This document shows positions 7,761-17,127 of a stretch of DNA of 20,320 nt, piece after piece. The notes below the pieces were generated by a model. That model was not told where the DNA came from, did no database searches, and worked only from the letters and a program-made list of their open reading frames with translations. Both the position numbers and the translations under genes were made by a program. Within the stretch, counting starts at the first letter, position 1. Each line of letters starts with the position of its first letter. Source of the stretch: Jaenimonas drosophilae (Eukaryota; Euglenozoa; Kinetoplastea; Trypanosomatida; Trypanosomatidae); contig JASAON010001393.1 of assembly GCA_030849065.1 (NCBI GenBank), positions 1-20,320 of the forward strand, given 5' to 3'.

Positions 7761-8445
7761 CGTGCGTTCGTCGCAGCTGATTTACTGCCGAATTGGTTGG
7801 TAGTGCCCTTGTTTCTTCACTCTGCGCAATGTTGCTCTTGTTGTTGTTGTTCTTCTTCTTCTCGTGCTCACTTGACGCACAACACACTTACGTAGCCGTT
7901 GTTGGCTCTTCACCCACCATTTCCACCACTAACACAACACGTACTACCGCGCTGCTCTCTGAATGAGCGCTAGTGACGGCAGCATCAACACCACAGATTC
8001 TGTTCTTGCGTGTTTCTTCTCCGATTGTGCGTGTGTGTGGTGGTGGTGAAGTGGTTGATGGAAGAACAAAGGCGTTAAGGGAGGCGTTGTAGTGCAGCAG
8101 TGAAGAAGAAGATTCTCTTGTGGCGTGTGCGTGGCGAAATACCACAAAAAAAAAGGCCATCAACATCATCGATATATAAACAGAAACATATATGTGTTGG
8201 TGTGTGTGTGTGTGTTCTTCAATCATTGAATGATGTAGGTACAGATAATCTTGGCTACCTCGATTGTGTGTTGGCTTCACACATGTACGCACACATCATC
8301 GCCGCGACCTCCTTCTTCTTCGTCTCTATCATCTCCATGCCTCCCCCCCATCAATTGTGTTGCTGGGGGGAGAAGGAGGAGGAGGTGCACGCATCGTGTG
8401 TTGCGAGAGATGTGTGTTGTTGTGTGTTGGTGTGTGTGCGCGGAT

Positions 8446-9690
8446 TTACGTGTGGATGATTTGGTAGGCCACGGTGAAGGTCAGCACACACCACGCCGAG
8501 ATAATCATGCCAAGACCTTCCGTAATGACGAATCCATCGTACTTCACGTGTTGCGCCGCTCCATCTGCCGCAGGGTTTGGCACACCGCGCATGCCATTGT
8601 AGGCAGCCTCCATCCCACTGGGGCAGAAGTTTTTGTATCGTGCGCCAACCATCACCGCCCAGTAAACGAGCAAAGTCAGCCAGCCCGCCGAGGCAAAGCC
8701 CACCGCGGGCCACTTGAAGAGATGGCGGTACACCGCCCCAACCGTACACACCAGGGCGAAGTACAGCAACACACAGGAGATGATGATGAAGGCACGCCCA
8801 GCCTTCCAGAAGGACTTGAGGTCCGAGCACCCGTAGTCGTCAATGGACCAGAACTCTGACATATCCACTTCACGATAATACACCTCCACATGCCACAGCG
8901 TCACCTTCACGTTGTACTTGGCAAAGTAGTTCTCCCACAAGGTGAAGGCGCTGCCCACACAGGAGAGGAGCAAGCACACCCCAATGAAGGCCGCCACCAG
9001 GAGGCTGTCTTGGTTGAAGTTGATCCTCGTCTCCTCCTGCAACTTGAAGTGAACCCACAAGTAGTAGGAGATGAGGAAGGTGGCCAAGCACATGAGTGCG
9101 AAGCTAATGAAGGTCAAGGCAAAGCCAGCGTTCAGGCGGTTGATGCCATCGGCAAAGACGGGCACGGCGGGGCAAACCTTCTTGTGGTATACCGTAAGAC
9201 ACAGGGCCCAGTCAGCCAAGGTGAGGCTGCTCGCCACGAAGCTGCACAAGAGGGTGAGGCCGTAGTGGCCACGGCTGAGGAGCTGGAGCGCGCTGATGAT
9301 GAGGGCCACAAGGCAGCTGATGCAGCCCACAATGGAGAAGGCCTGCATCGCCTTGAAGTAGTGGCGATGGTGTTCGCAGCTCGCATCCTTCCACGCGGTG
9401 CCGTCAGCCATCTTCCACAAGGTCCAGTGATCGCCGTTGCTGGCGCTGTACCACGGCACGCCAGGGAGTGAGGCCACCAACATGAAGATGAAGCTGACGA
9501 ATGAGCACAAGGTTACCGTAAACATCATCCAGAAGCGGCTCTCAATGGGCTTGGCTCGAATATCCACGCCAACAGCCTCCTTCACGGCCTCCAGCTCTGA
9601 GGCGAGGGAGGAGGAGATGCTCACCGTGTCCTGATGATCATCCTCTTCAATGAGGTGGTCATTGACGGGTTCTTCTTCTCGGGAAGACAT
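8446..9690 (-). CDS. Double amastin-like eight-TM surface protein (copy 1)
   Basis: This 414-aa protein has a hydrophilic acidic N-terminus (1-50) and about eight membrane segments (54-77, 114-137, 142-166, 186-213, 230-252, 297-320, 328-350, 391-411). The two halves repeat one plan: a helix, a polar loop with a TLW motif and a later Cys, then three helices. The loops are HWTLWKM...C105 in the first half and KVTLWHVEV...DDYGC288 in the second. Amastins of trypanosomatids are about 180-200 aa with four TMs and a first extracellular loop carrying a C-x-TLWG-type signature, so I read this as two amastin units fused in one chain. Amastins are surface glycoproteins linked to membrane or proton homeostasis and host interaction in parasites; the role here is unknown. 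The start follows the acceptor by about 36 nt. A paralogue lies upstream at 11407-12675. Confidence 0.85.
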   Translation of the reverse strand: MSSREEEPVNDHLIEEDDHQDTVSISSSLASELEAVKEAVGVDIRAKPIESRFWMMFTVTLCSFVSFIFMLVASLPGVPWYSASNGDHWTLWKMADGTAWKDASCEHHRHYFKAMQAFSIVGCISCLVALIISALQLLSRGHYGLTLLCSFVASSLTLADWALCLTVYHKKVCPAVPVFADGINRLNAGFALTFISFALMCLATFLISYYLWVHFKLQEETRINFNQDSLLVAAFIGVCLLLSCVGSAFTLWENYFAKYNVKVTLWHVEVYYREVDMSEFWSIDDYGCSDLKSFWKAGRAFIIISCVLLYFALVCTVGAVYRHLFKWPAVGFASAGWLTLLVYWAVMVGARYKNFCPSGMEAAYNGMRGVPNPAADGAAQHVKYDGFVITEGLGMIISAWCVLTFTVAYQIIHT

Positions 9691-11406
9691 GACGAGTGTG
9701 TGCGTGTGTGTGTGTGTGTGTGCTTCCTTCAGAAAGAGCAGTAGTGTTCGGTACACGTGTTGATGGAGATGAGATCTTCACTCAACGCGTAAATGTTGTT
9801 GTTGTTGATGTTGTTTTGTTGTTGTTCTTTATGTAGACCCACGGAAACACACCGAAGCTGTTTGTAGCAAGGGGAAGTGTGGGGGGAAGGTGGGGTAGCT
9901 GAAAGGTGCGCGACGAATCAGGGCAGCGGGGCCTCCACGTCTAGACGATGATGAGAGCGCAACACGCAACGTTGACTGGAGAGGGGAGGTGCCAGGGAGG
10001 ACGGTGGTCAGTACTGTTTGTGTGTGCTGGTTGGTGTTGGGTGTTGTTGGCAATAGGCTTCCAACTACAACACGAGCAAGCACGTACAACAGAAATACAA
10101 GAGGGGGTGGGAGATGGGTAGATGAAACGGCAATCCTTCCAACTTACTCCGTTTGTGTGAGAGAGAGGGTGAGGTTGACGCGTATGACAGTGACGAAGAC
10201 TCGCTGAGCTAAATGCCAAGCAACTACATCATGGAACAACAAAAAAAGGTGAAGTGAAGAAGAAAAAAATAATGTGCGTAAACAGTGAGATACATCATCG
10301 GCCATGATTATGTGCAGATGTTGGTGTTGGAGGTTCTTGTGACCGTCCTGTTCGTAACTCGTTTTTTTTTTTTTATGGGTAGCGTGGCACGTGCATCCGA
10401 GCACATCGCCAACATTGTGTGTTGATCAAGATGATGATGTGTGCAGAGGGTTGACGAAGTAGTTCAGGTAGGGTGAAAAAGAATACGCGATACGTAGTGC
10501 CACAAGGAGAGATGAAGAAGATGGCCACCACGCTCTCAGCATCCACGCCGGGGACCTCATATTATAATCAACGCACGCCTCCTCACCGTGGAAACGCCGT
10601 TATGGCACACATTCTCCATCATCTATGCAACATTGGCGTCTGGCCTCTGCTGTGCCAACAAACCTCGGAGATGATGATGATGATGATGAGGGGGAGTAGT
10701 TTTCCTCCAACAGTTACTTCCCCAGCTCACTCTGCCTCATTCACGCCAGTTTGCACCAAGCGCCGTGAGTCCTTCAACGTGAGTGATGGGCTGTGGTGCA
10801 TACCTCCACGAGCACACATGTATTGCTCATCACACAGCGCAAAGATGTGTTGATGAGAGAGAGATGGGGATGTAGGTGTTATACTGCGCAAACCGAGGCA
10901 CACACACGGAATACCCGCACAAAAACGAAGAAAATGAAAACATTTGGAACATGATGAAGGCATTGATGGCATCATCACTCAGCCTCAGCATGGTGCGAAT
11001 CCCACAGCATCGCGTTCTCCCTCCGCCATCATGCCTGTGTCTCTGAGTATGCGCATGTGGATGGAAGAAAGGAGGAGTATGTGCGTGCGGATGATGCAAT
11101 GTGCATGAGGAGGGGCACGGCAACAAAACTACGGCAAGCGTCACAGACGACCATTCATCATCATGTGAGCTGAGATGTGGGAGGAATGAGGAGGCAGCAC
11201 AACACCAGTCATGGCGTAGAAGGCGAGGGAGGTCCATCACGACCATCGATATCATGGCAGTGAAGCCCCCCACCCCCTTTCATCTTTTATCCCCCATTTA
11301 TTCACCTCCCACATACACACAAACACATGGGGGAAAAAAAAAGAGCAGGACCATGATAATGATCATCATCATCACAACCCTCCCAAGTTCATGAATGTTG
11401 TTGTTG
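9691..11406. other. Long spacer between the two amastin-like genes (1.7 kb)
   Basis: It contains the CA-rich leader of copy 1 (9691-9726), GTT runs near 9793-9825, a GAT run at 10670-10690 and an A-rich patch near 11333-11342. No convincing gene is seen on either strand and there is no tRNA-like box pair. The right part is likely the 3' UTR of copy 2. I found no obvious sequence shared with the 3' flank of copy 1. Confidence 0.5.
9727..9742 (-). promoter_or_regulatory. Predicted spliced-leader acceptor of amastin-like copy 1
   Basis: The minus strand reads CTGCTCTTTCTGAAG (AG at 9727-9728), followed by a CA-repeat leader to the ATG at 9690. It is short but well placed. Confidence 0.45.
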
Positions 11407-12675
11407 CTACAGAATGCGGCTTGCAATGGCGCCAATGAGGGTGAGTGCCCAGCCCGTCACGAGCAGAGCAAAGCCAGACTTCATGGAGTAGCCGTCGTAA
11501 TCAATCATGCCAAAACTCACACCCGTTGGCACACCATTGAAGCCATGATCTGCCCAGTAGCTCGCACCAGCTGGGATCTCACGATCGCAGACGTGCATGT
11601 TGCGTGTGATGGCGAGCAGCACCCACGCGGCGAGCATGCAGACCGATGCGAATAGGCCCATGTAGGCGGCGGAGGCCTGACGCTTTGGGTTGAAGCACGC
11701 CACCATGGCCAACATGAGGGCGATGAAGAGCCAAATGTTGCTCAGAATGTTGAGGCCCGCCACGGCCTTCATGATGCGCGTGAAGGCTGGGCAGCCGTAG
11801 TCATTGCGGTTCAAGTAGGCGGAGAGATCGGCGGTCTTATCGTGGATCTCAATGTGCCAAATCGTGATGCCGCAGGAAATGGCATCAAAGCTCTTGGACC
11901 ACTGCACACCCTCGCAGCCAACACAATTGAAGAGGATGGCAACACACAGGACGACCACGTAAATGAAGCGCATCGGATGCACGATGCCAGCGTGGATGGA
12001 TTTGGTGTAGCGCATCACAAAATGCGCGACGAGAATGGCCAAAGCTGCGAGAGACGCCACGAAGGCGATGATCATCAACGCAAAGCCTGCGTTGAGCTTG
12101 CCAAGCCCGCTGGAAAAGGCGCCTTGGCCGCAGCGTTTGTCATGGAAGAGGGCCGCCACCATGGCGAAGGAAACGAGGGTGCACGTCAAGGTGCAGAGGC
12201 CACAGGCCATGGCCACGCCAATGTGGCCCTTCTTCACCACCATCAGCACACCTGCCAAGATGGATGCTACGCTACTCACAACGGCCAACACGGCAAAAGC
12301 CGAGGCCGCCTGCCAGTACTGCTGCTCGTTGCTGCAGCGATGAAGATCAATCACCTTCAGGTCGGGCAGACCACCGCCCGTGAAGCGCCACAAGCCGTAG
12401 GATCTGCCGCCGTGTTTGGCCTTGATCCAGGGAATGGGGCAACACGCAATGATGCTGAAGACGAAGGCGGCTGCCTCGAGCGCGGTGAAGAGGATCAGCA
12501 TGATGGCACCGCCATCGGCGTCAGGCCGCTTCATGTCGGTGGGCTCCTCATCATCCTCGAACTGTGCATCCGATTCATCATCACCGCTGCTGTACCAGTC
12601 AGGACGAGGGAGGGTGGCCTCGAGACGCGCGACGGCATCGTCGTGATTCTCAGCGGGGCGTTCGTCGTCGCTCAT
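11407..12675 (-). CDS. Double amastin-like eight-TM surface protein (copy 2)
   Basis: This 422-aa protein is a diverged relative of the gene at 8446-9690. An acidic soluble N-terminus (1-53, rich in Asp/Glu) precedes about eight TM segments (56-79, 122-145, 150-176, 194-219, 236-256, 303-327, 337-357, 398-420). The polar loops carry SYGLWRFTG...C114 and GITIWHIEI...NDYGC295, equivalent to the amastin first-loop signature. Points shared with copy 1 include KxGHxG between helices 2 and 3 (loosely), LNAGFAL at helix 4, the x-DYGC loop end and YDGY/F before the last helix. The second unit is thus well preserved in both. The proteins probably arose by duplication of an already fused gene. The start (ATG 12675) is the first ATG after the acceptor; a 117-codon upstream extension of the frame is HT-repeat leader and spacer. 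Surface location is inferred from the family. Confidence 0.85.
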   Translation of the reverse strand: MSDDERPAENHDDAVARLEATLPRPDWYSSGDDESDAQFEDDEEPTDMKRPDADGGAIMLILFTALEAAAFVFSIIACCPIPWIKAKHGGRSYGLWRFTGGGLPDLKVIDLHRCSNEQQYWQAASAFAVLAVVSSVASILAGVLMVVKKGHIGVAMACGLCTLTCTLVSFAMVAALFHDKRCGQGAFSSGLGKLNAGFALMIIAFVASLAALAILVAHFVMRYTKSIHAGIVHPMRFIYVVVLCVAILFNCVGCEGVQWSKSFDAISCGITIWHIEIHDKTADLSAYLNRNDYGCPAFTRIMKAVAGLNILSNIWLFIALMLAMVACFNPKRQASAAYMGLFASVCMLAAWVLLAITRNMHVCDREIPAGASYWADHGFNGVPTGVSFGMIDYDGYSMKSGFALLVTGWALTLIGAIASRIL

Positions 12676-13600
12676 AAGTATGCACGAAGATATGGTGACG
12701 TACACAACAAAGAAGGATGATGTTGGTGCCGAGTGTGTTTGTGTGTTTGTATGTGTGTGTGTGTGTGTGTGTTTGTGTGCTTGGTAAGAAGAACCTTTGT
12801 TGGAAGGGCGACGATATCCACCTAAATCTACAATGTGGATGACACTAAAACAACAAACAACAACAACAACAATGAGTAAGAGAGCACATGTATGTATGAA
12901 TGTATGAATGTATGTATGTGTGGTGATGAAGCCATCAAACATGATGCTGAGAAGGCACCCATTCGCTGAGTTCCTCTCGGTGTTGTTGTGGTGGTTAACG
13001 TGTGCTCCAACGCAGCGCATATGCACGAACAGTACGACCGCAAAAAAACATAGAAGTTAGGATGATGTTGATGATGATGATGATCGGTATTCGCCACACT
13101 GAGCTATCTCCATGTGTTGCGTGTGTTGTGCGTGCGCGCCCAGTCGTCCTTGGTACATGAAGGAGATCAGTGCGATGGCAGAGCAGCTAATGCCTCTATA
13201 TGCATCATCTCGCCACCCACCGCACACCCGCATTCATCGACGAAACACGTGCAAACGTGGCCTTGGCAAGAAAGTTGGTTGGCATCCACGTACAGAAGCC
13301 ACATGACTGTGCCGCCAAACAAGGGAGAATGTGTGTGCCGTATGGGCCCACACACCTCCTCAGCCCAACACACAACACCATCATCATGATCTACTTGCAC
13401 ACAAGAATCTGTCAGAAACAACAGCAACAAAGATAGCCAACAACATGATGCGTGGCAAACGTGCATGCCACATGATTTGAGGTCCCAATAACACACAACC
13501 AACTCGTGGCACACTCACACACGCCCACCGCCAACACACGTGTTTGTGTGTAGAAGCAGTGGCCGTGAAGTGCGAGATGATGGTGGTGGTGATGTTGAGC
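12676..13600. other. Spacer with weak small-ORF signal
   Basis: It holds the CA-rich leader of copy 2 (to 12779) and its acceptor, a tandem TGTATGAA-type run near 12893-12920 and a GAT run near 13063-13083. A minus-strand frame from ATG 13466 to 13167 (99 codons) begins with a signal-peptide-like stretch and is Cys-rich, but an earlier out-of-phase ATG, a weak acceptor and no known family leave it unsupported. Confidence 0.45.
12780..12798 (-). promoter_or_regulatory. Predicted spliced-leader acceptor of amastin-like copy 2
   Basis: The minus strand reads GGTTCTTCTTACCAAG with the AG at 12780-12781. The leader to the ATG at 12675 is about 104 nt, has no earlier ATG and includes a long CA run (12751-12774). 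Confidence 0.5.
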
Positions 13601-14281
13601 CTACATGTTGTCTGGTTGCTGCTGCTCGTGGTATGCCTTCTCCTCCGCCAGCATCGCTGCGTAGGTGGAGCGCAGCGAGGGTGATGGCCAGCAGAGGCAG
13701 CACATCAATCCCATTGCCGCCGCCAACAGCAAGAAGCATGCTACCATGATGGAGCCCACACATCCATATCCGCAGTAAGTGTGAGTGTAGGCGTTGGATG
13801 GGCTCGCGGAGCAACACGTCGCGCAGCTCCACGAGCTGCACGCATTAGCTGTGCTCGGAATCACCACATTCTCAAAGTGATTGCACGCGTAGCAGCCAAG
13901 GTTTGTCATGCTGTAGGGCATCCCACTCGTTGCCATAAACATCTCCACTTCACTGGATAACGTTGTGGCGGGGCTCGTTCCCTGCACGGCCGTGTAGAGG
14001 CAGCTGTAGTACTTGCTGTAGGCCTCCTCAAGAACTGCGCAGCTCGCATCTTTTTCATTGGTGGCCACCCCATCACACCAGCCGTCAGTGAAGGTGGTTG
14101 GGGCGGTGCCGGTGGTGGCGAGGCAGCGCGTGCGTACGCAGGCGGAGATGGCGGGCGTTGTGTAGTCGGTGATGGTGCTGATCAGATCCGTGGAGCCGCA
14201 GGTTTGGCTGGCATCCACGGCACAGAAGCACATCATTGCGAGGATGAGGAGGGCGGTGCCCTTGGTATGAGCGCGGAGCAT
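13601..14281 (-). CDS. Type I membrane protein with Cys-rich ectodomain
   Basis: This 226-aa protein starts with a classic signal peptide (about 1-24; hydrophobic ALLILAMMCFCAV, likely cleavage after VDA). The ectodomain (25-174) is rich in Thr/Ser/Ala and has 14 Cys at 28, 48, 53, 69, 81, 94, 130, 133, 148, 153, 156, 157, 170 and 174, enough for seven disulfides. One TM segment follows (about 176-197), then a short cytosolic tail with a Glu/Gln end. The architecture says cell-surface or endosomal receptor-like protein. I do not recognise the family. It sits directly upstream of the amastin-like pair in the transcription order, so this part of the cluster is rich in surface proteins. The ATG at 14281 is the first after the predicted acceptor and starts exactly at the signal peptide. 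Confidence 0.83.
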   Translation of the reverse strand: MLRAHTKGTALLILAMMCFCAVDASQTCGSTDLISTITDYTTPAISACVRTRCLATTGTAPTTFTDGWCDGVATNEKDASCAVLEEAYSKYYSCLYTAVQGTSPATTLSSEVEMFMATSGMPYSMTNLGCYACNHFENVVIPSTANACSSWSCATCCSASPSNAYTHTYCGYGCVGSIMVACFLLLAAAMGLMCCLCWPSPSLRSTYAAMLAEEKAYHEQQQPDNM

Positions 14282-14360
14282 GTTGGTGTGTGTGTGTGTT
14301 GTTGATGTTGTTGTAGTAGATAGGTGTGTAGGATGGTTGATGAGTGCTACACGCGTGGAT

Positions 14361-14400
14361 CTACGATGGTTTGAGAACCACGGACGGAAAAAAAAAACCT
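14361..14400 (-). promoter_or_regulatory. Predicted spliced-leader acceptor of the Cys-rich type I protein gene
   Basis: On the minus strand ten T residues and a CCGTCCGTGG stretch (about 14378-14398) are followed by GTAG, with the AG at 14361-14362; a second possible AG lies at 14347-14348. No ATG intervenes before 14281. Confidence 0.5.
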
Positions 14401-14520
14401 GCGTTGAACGAACGAATGATGAAAAGAGGAAGTTGGTAGTGCACCATCAGAAACAGAATCGCAACCATTCGGAATGAGTGAGTGTGTGTGAATTGTGTGT
14501 GTGTGTGTGTGTGCGTCTTC

Positions 14521-14543
14521 ATCAACTTCAGTTTGAAGTTGAT
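14521..14543. repeat. Perfect 10-bp hairpin abutting a stop codon
   Basis: ATCAACTTCA (14521-14530) and TGAAGTTGAT (14534-14543) are perfect reverse complements around the 3-base loop GTT. The right arm shares one base with the TGA stop (14543-14545) of the 831-aa gene, so in its mRNA a stable stem begins at the stop codon. A (TG)n run (CA in the mRNA) follows at about 14480-14513. Confidence 0.85.
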
Positions 14544-17038
14544 CATAACCAGGGAGTGATATCACATAGCAATGACCGCTTCGTGGCGTTCTTCATTGCC
14601 TTCCACTTCGCTTCATCCATCTCAACAACAACTTGCTCAACCACAGAAGCTGCCGTCGTCTCAACACCACCATCATCATCATGATTTCTTCTGTAGCTCT
14701 TCCATTTTCTTAGGACCTCAACCACTTCCCGGCGCACCTCGCGATCCTTCTCCACCGATCCGCTCAACCTCCACAGCCGAGCAGATCGCACCAGCAACTT
14801 TAGGAAGATGATCAGGCACCACTCACCTTCCTTTATATCGCTCGTAGATTCAGTGCGGAGGCCCCCCTCAAGTGGCTCCAGACTTTCTTCATGTGGTGGC
14901 GGTTGCGCTGGACGTGCAGGAGCCAGTCTCTGGCAAGGGAGGAGCACTTGCATCACTACTTGTTTAGCTTTGCCGCATGCCACCGCCATCTCCACCAACT
15001 CTGCTCGAGCATCTACATCTACATCCCCGTACTGTTGTTGATCTTCTTGCCGCCGCTGCCCTTCCTCTTCTTTTGTTCGTGTTGCCCTCTCTGCACGTAT
15101 CATGCGTATATTCCGCATTGTAAGTTCGTCATGGTGATGTTTCCATACCGCTTGTGCCAAGTTGGAGGTGCCAATGACAAGCTGCCGATGAAGGGCATAC
15201 ATGGCCATCCATAACTCATTCACCATGCACGAGTCTGTGCTCCATAATGCGGCAACGGCTATGGCGGGCTGAATCGCTGGCAGCGCACGTGCCGACGCAG
15301 CCACGCGCCGGCTTGCCTCCTCCTCCCCATCCATCAACGCAACCGAGCAGAGTATGTTGTTTATGTACGCGCGCCCATCAATCTGAAGAGGAGTGTGGCC
15401 TATTCCACAATGGTTGTTGCTGTTATTGATGTACGCCATCACACTTCGGCGTGCTTCCTCCGCAAATCGCTCCGCCCCAACCTCTGCCACATGTGCTGGA
15501 GATGGCATATTCCACGTATATAAGGCCGTGAGACCCGCTTGTGCTGCTTCACAACACTGGCGGTAATCCTCGCGCGCATCCTCGTCGTCCTTAAAAGCCT
15601 CATTGCCAAAACGATGATGTTGTGCTGCGGGGAGGATGGCGGTGTGCAGCAGCGCAGAAAGCAGCGAGGCGGCGATGCGCTCATCTTGACGTGCATGTGA
15701 GCTACGTTGAAGTTGTGTCAGGAGGCCGCACATGATTGGGAGCATCGTGGCAGGAACATGGCGCTTCTCCACGCTCGTAGCGTGGCAACGCAGTGGCCGA
15801 TGCAGCACGACACACGTGTCCGGCCACACAACTTGATGCACGCACAACGAGGTTCTGCGTACTACGTGTGGCACAAGAACCACATCTTGTGGGCATGGTG
15901 GTTGAAGATGATGATGGGATGCATCGCCCTCACTCAATGATGATTCTTCAGTGCCACTGAAACCAGCCTCGCTATGCCCATCATCATCATCATCATCCTG
16001 GTGATGATGATGATGATGGTGCCGAGGATCCTTCAATGTGGTGGCCGCTTGCAACAACGTTGCCCATCGCGTAGAAACATTTATCCCTTCTTCATCATCC
16101 TTCACATCTCCCCTGTGGAGATGGCCGCCCAGTGGCAGATGCTCGGCCAGCACATACATGAGCTCCATAGACCACGTAACTACGCACGCATCGCCATCAT
16201 CACCATCGAAGCGGCAGTACGGGCGAAGGGCATCATTGATGATGGTAGGCGGCTCCATCACGTGTTGTTGCTCCATCATTTCCTGTACGAGAAGCTCAAA
16301 CAGCTGCCACCGCAAAGCGTGGGCAACGAGCGTGCGAAGCAACACCGCGCAGGCAGTGCTGATGCGCGTGGGGCAGTGCAGTGCGTAGAGATGAACGAGC
16401 GGAAGAAGATGACATCCATCATGGTTGCCAGATGCTGCAGCGGCCCATGACATGCACGGCGGCAATGAAGATGATGATGATGAGAAGCCGAGTGCGCTAC
16501 GAAGTGGTACATCTGCTCCGTTTTGCGCCACAGACACACGGAGCGCGGGTGGGGGCTCCCGTTCCACGCACAATGATGATTGCGATCCGTGGCCCATCTC
16601 TCTCAACGTGCGGAGGCCGTACCAACGCTCCACTACCACCGGCGATGCTGCGCAGAAGTATACGCCACAAATCTGCTCCACGAGAGGATCGCCTCTTGAT
16701 ACGCCGCGTGCAACCCAGCCATCTTCCCACGCAGAGAAGGTGTTGAGGTGGCCCATCTCGTGATGAGCATCATCATGAATAGCGAGAGGTGAGGCAGAGG
16801 CTGCCTCTGTTGTTGCTGCATTTACGGCTCGCCCGCCAAGTTGTAGCTCTGCCCAATCCTCCTCGGTTAAGATGATGTTGCCACCTTCTCCGCCATCCTC
16901 CTTTTTCAAGGGCTCACGTGGTTGTTCGTAAAATGGCTGGCCACCAAAGATGAAGGCTGGTGCCTTTGGTGCTGCAACCTCCTCCTCCACCGCCGCGGCA
17001 TGCGTTGGTACACCTAAACGCACCTCCGCTCGCAACAT
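14543..17038 (-). CDS. Large hypothetical protein with His/Asp tract
   Basis: This 831-aa protein is unlike any family I can name. It has no signal peptide and no clear TM helix, so it is probably cytosolic or nuclear. Visible features are an acidic, Gly/Ala-containing N-terminal region with KAPAFIFGGQPFYE, a His7-Gln-Asp6 tract at 340-353, an Ala/Leu-rich probably alpha-helical middle and C-terminal half, and a charged stretch with RTKEEEGQRRQEDQQQ. The frame stays open and non-repetitive over 2.5 kb, with good amino-acid balance, which is strong evidence that it is real. The open frame extends 16 codons upstream to a GTG, but in a eukaryote the ATG at 17038 (MLRAEVRLGV) is the likely start, and it is the first ATG after the acceptor at 17150-17151. 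The His/Asp tract comes from a CAT/GAT microsatellite and may be a neutral insertion. Confidence 0.8.
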   Translation of the reverse strand: MLRAEVRLGVPTHAAAVEEEVAAPKAPAFIFGGQPFYEQPREPLKKEDGGEGGNIILTEEDWAELQLGGRAVNAATTEAASASPLAIHDDAHHEMGHLNTFSAWEDGWVARGVSRGDPLVEQICGVYFCAASPVVVERWYGLRTLREMGHGSQSSLCVEREPPPALRVSVAQNGADVPLRSALGFSSSSSSLPPCMSWAAAASGNHDGCHLLPLVHLYALHCPTRISTACAVLLRTLVAHALRWQLFELLVQEMMEQQHVMEPPTIINDALRPYCRFDGDDGDACVVTWSMELMYVLAEHLPLGGHLHRGDVKDDEEGINVSTRWATLLQAATTLKDPRHHHHHHHQDDDDDDGHSEAGFSGTEESSLSEGDASHHHLQPPCPQDVVLVPHVVRRTSLCVHQVVWPDTCVVLHRPLRCHATSVEKRHVPATMLPIMCGLLTQLQRSSHARQDERIAASLLSALLHTAILPAAQHHRFGNEAFKDDEDAREDYRQCCEAAQAGLTALYTWNMPSPAHVAEVGAERFAEEARRSVMAYINNSNNHCGIGHTPLQIDGRAYINNILCSVALMDGEEEASRRVAASARALPAIQPAIAVAALWSTDSCMVNELWMAMYALHRQLVIGTSNLAQAVWKHHHDELTMRNIRMIRAERATRTKEEEGQRRQEDQQQYGDVDVDARAELVEMAVACGKAKQVVMQVLLPCQRLAPARPAQPPPHEESLEPLEGGLRTESTSDIKEGEWCLIIFLKLLVRSARLWRLSGSVEKDREVRREVVEVLRKWKSYRRNHDDDGGVETTAASVVEQVVVEMDEAKWKAMKNATKRSLLCDITPWL
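15982..16018. repeat. Inverted repeat of CAT/GAT triplets inside a CDS
   Basis: (CAT)n at 15982-15997 and (GAT)n at 16003-16018 are perfect 16-base reverse complements around CTGGT. In the 831-aa gene they encode the His tract followed by the Asp tract. The structure could fold into a strong stem in DNA or mRNA. Confidence 0.9.
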
Positions 17039-17127
17039 CCAACTCAATATTATAGAGCAACCAAATCCGAATTGATGAGCAAACACAACAAATGATGTTG
17101 TGTGTGTGAGTGCTCCTTCTGATGCGT

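Larger units (their letters stand above)
6516..8445. other. Long gene-poor spacer (1.9 kb)
   Basis: This holds the leader and acceptor of the Cys-rich gene (to about 6605), AAC and CA runs (6926-6946, 7243-7257, 7606-7630), an A-rich patch at 7458-7506 and an isolated strong acceptor-like tract at 7694-7760. Part of its right side should be the 3' UTR of the first amastin-like gene. Open frames on both strands are short, begin mostly at non-ATG codons and consist of repeat-derived residues. Confidence 0.5.

Noticed and set aside
7330..7803. Plus-strand 157-codon frame with hydrophobic start and Lys/Asn stretch
   Set aside because: Antisense to the cluster, dominated by an A-rich patch and CA repeats, with no domain.
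10985..11000. GGTGCGAATCCCAC, reminiscent of a tRNA T-arm
   Set aside because: No matching acceptor stem, A box or anticodon arm can be built around it, and the canonical GGTTCRANNCC is not met.
11842..12720. Plus-strand 292-codon frame, and similar ones at 5778-6401, 8890-9471 and 18034-18669
   Set aside because: These are antisense shadows of the amastin-like, Cys-rich and NOP56 genes, created by biased third positions in the true frames.
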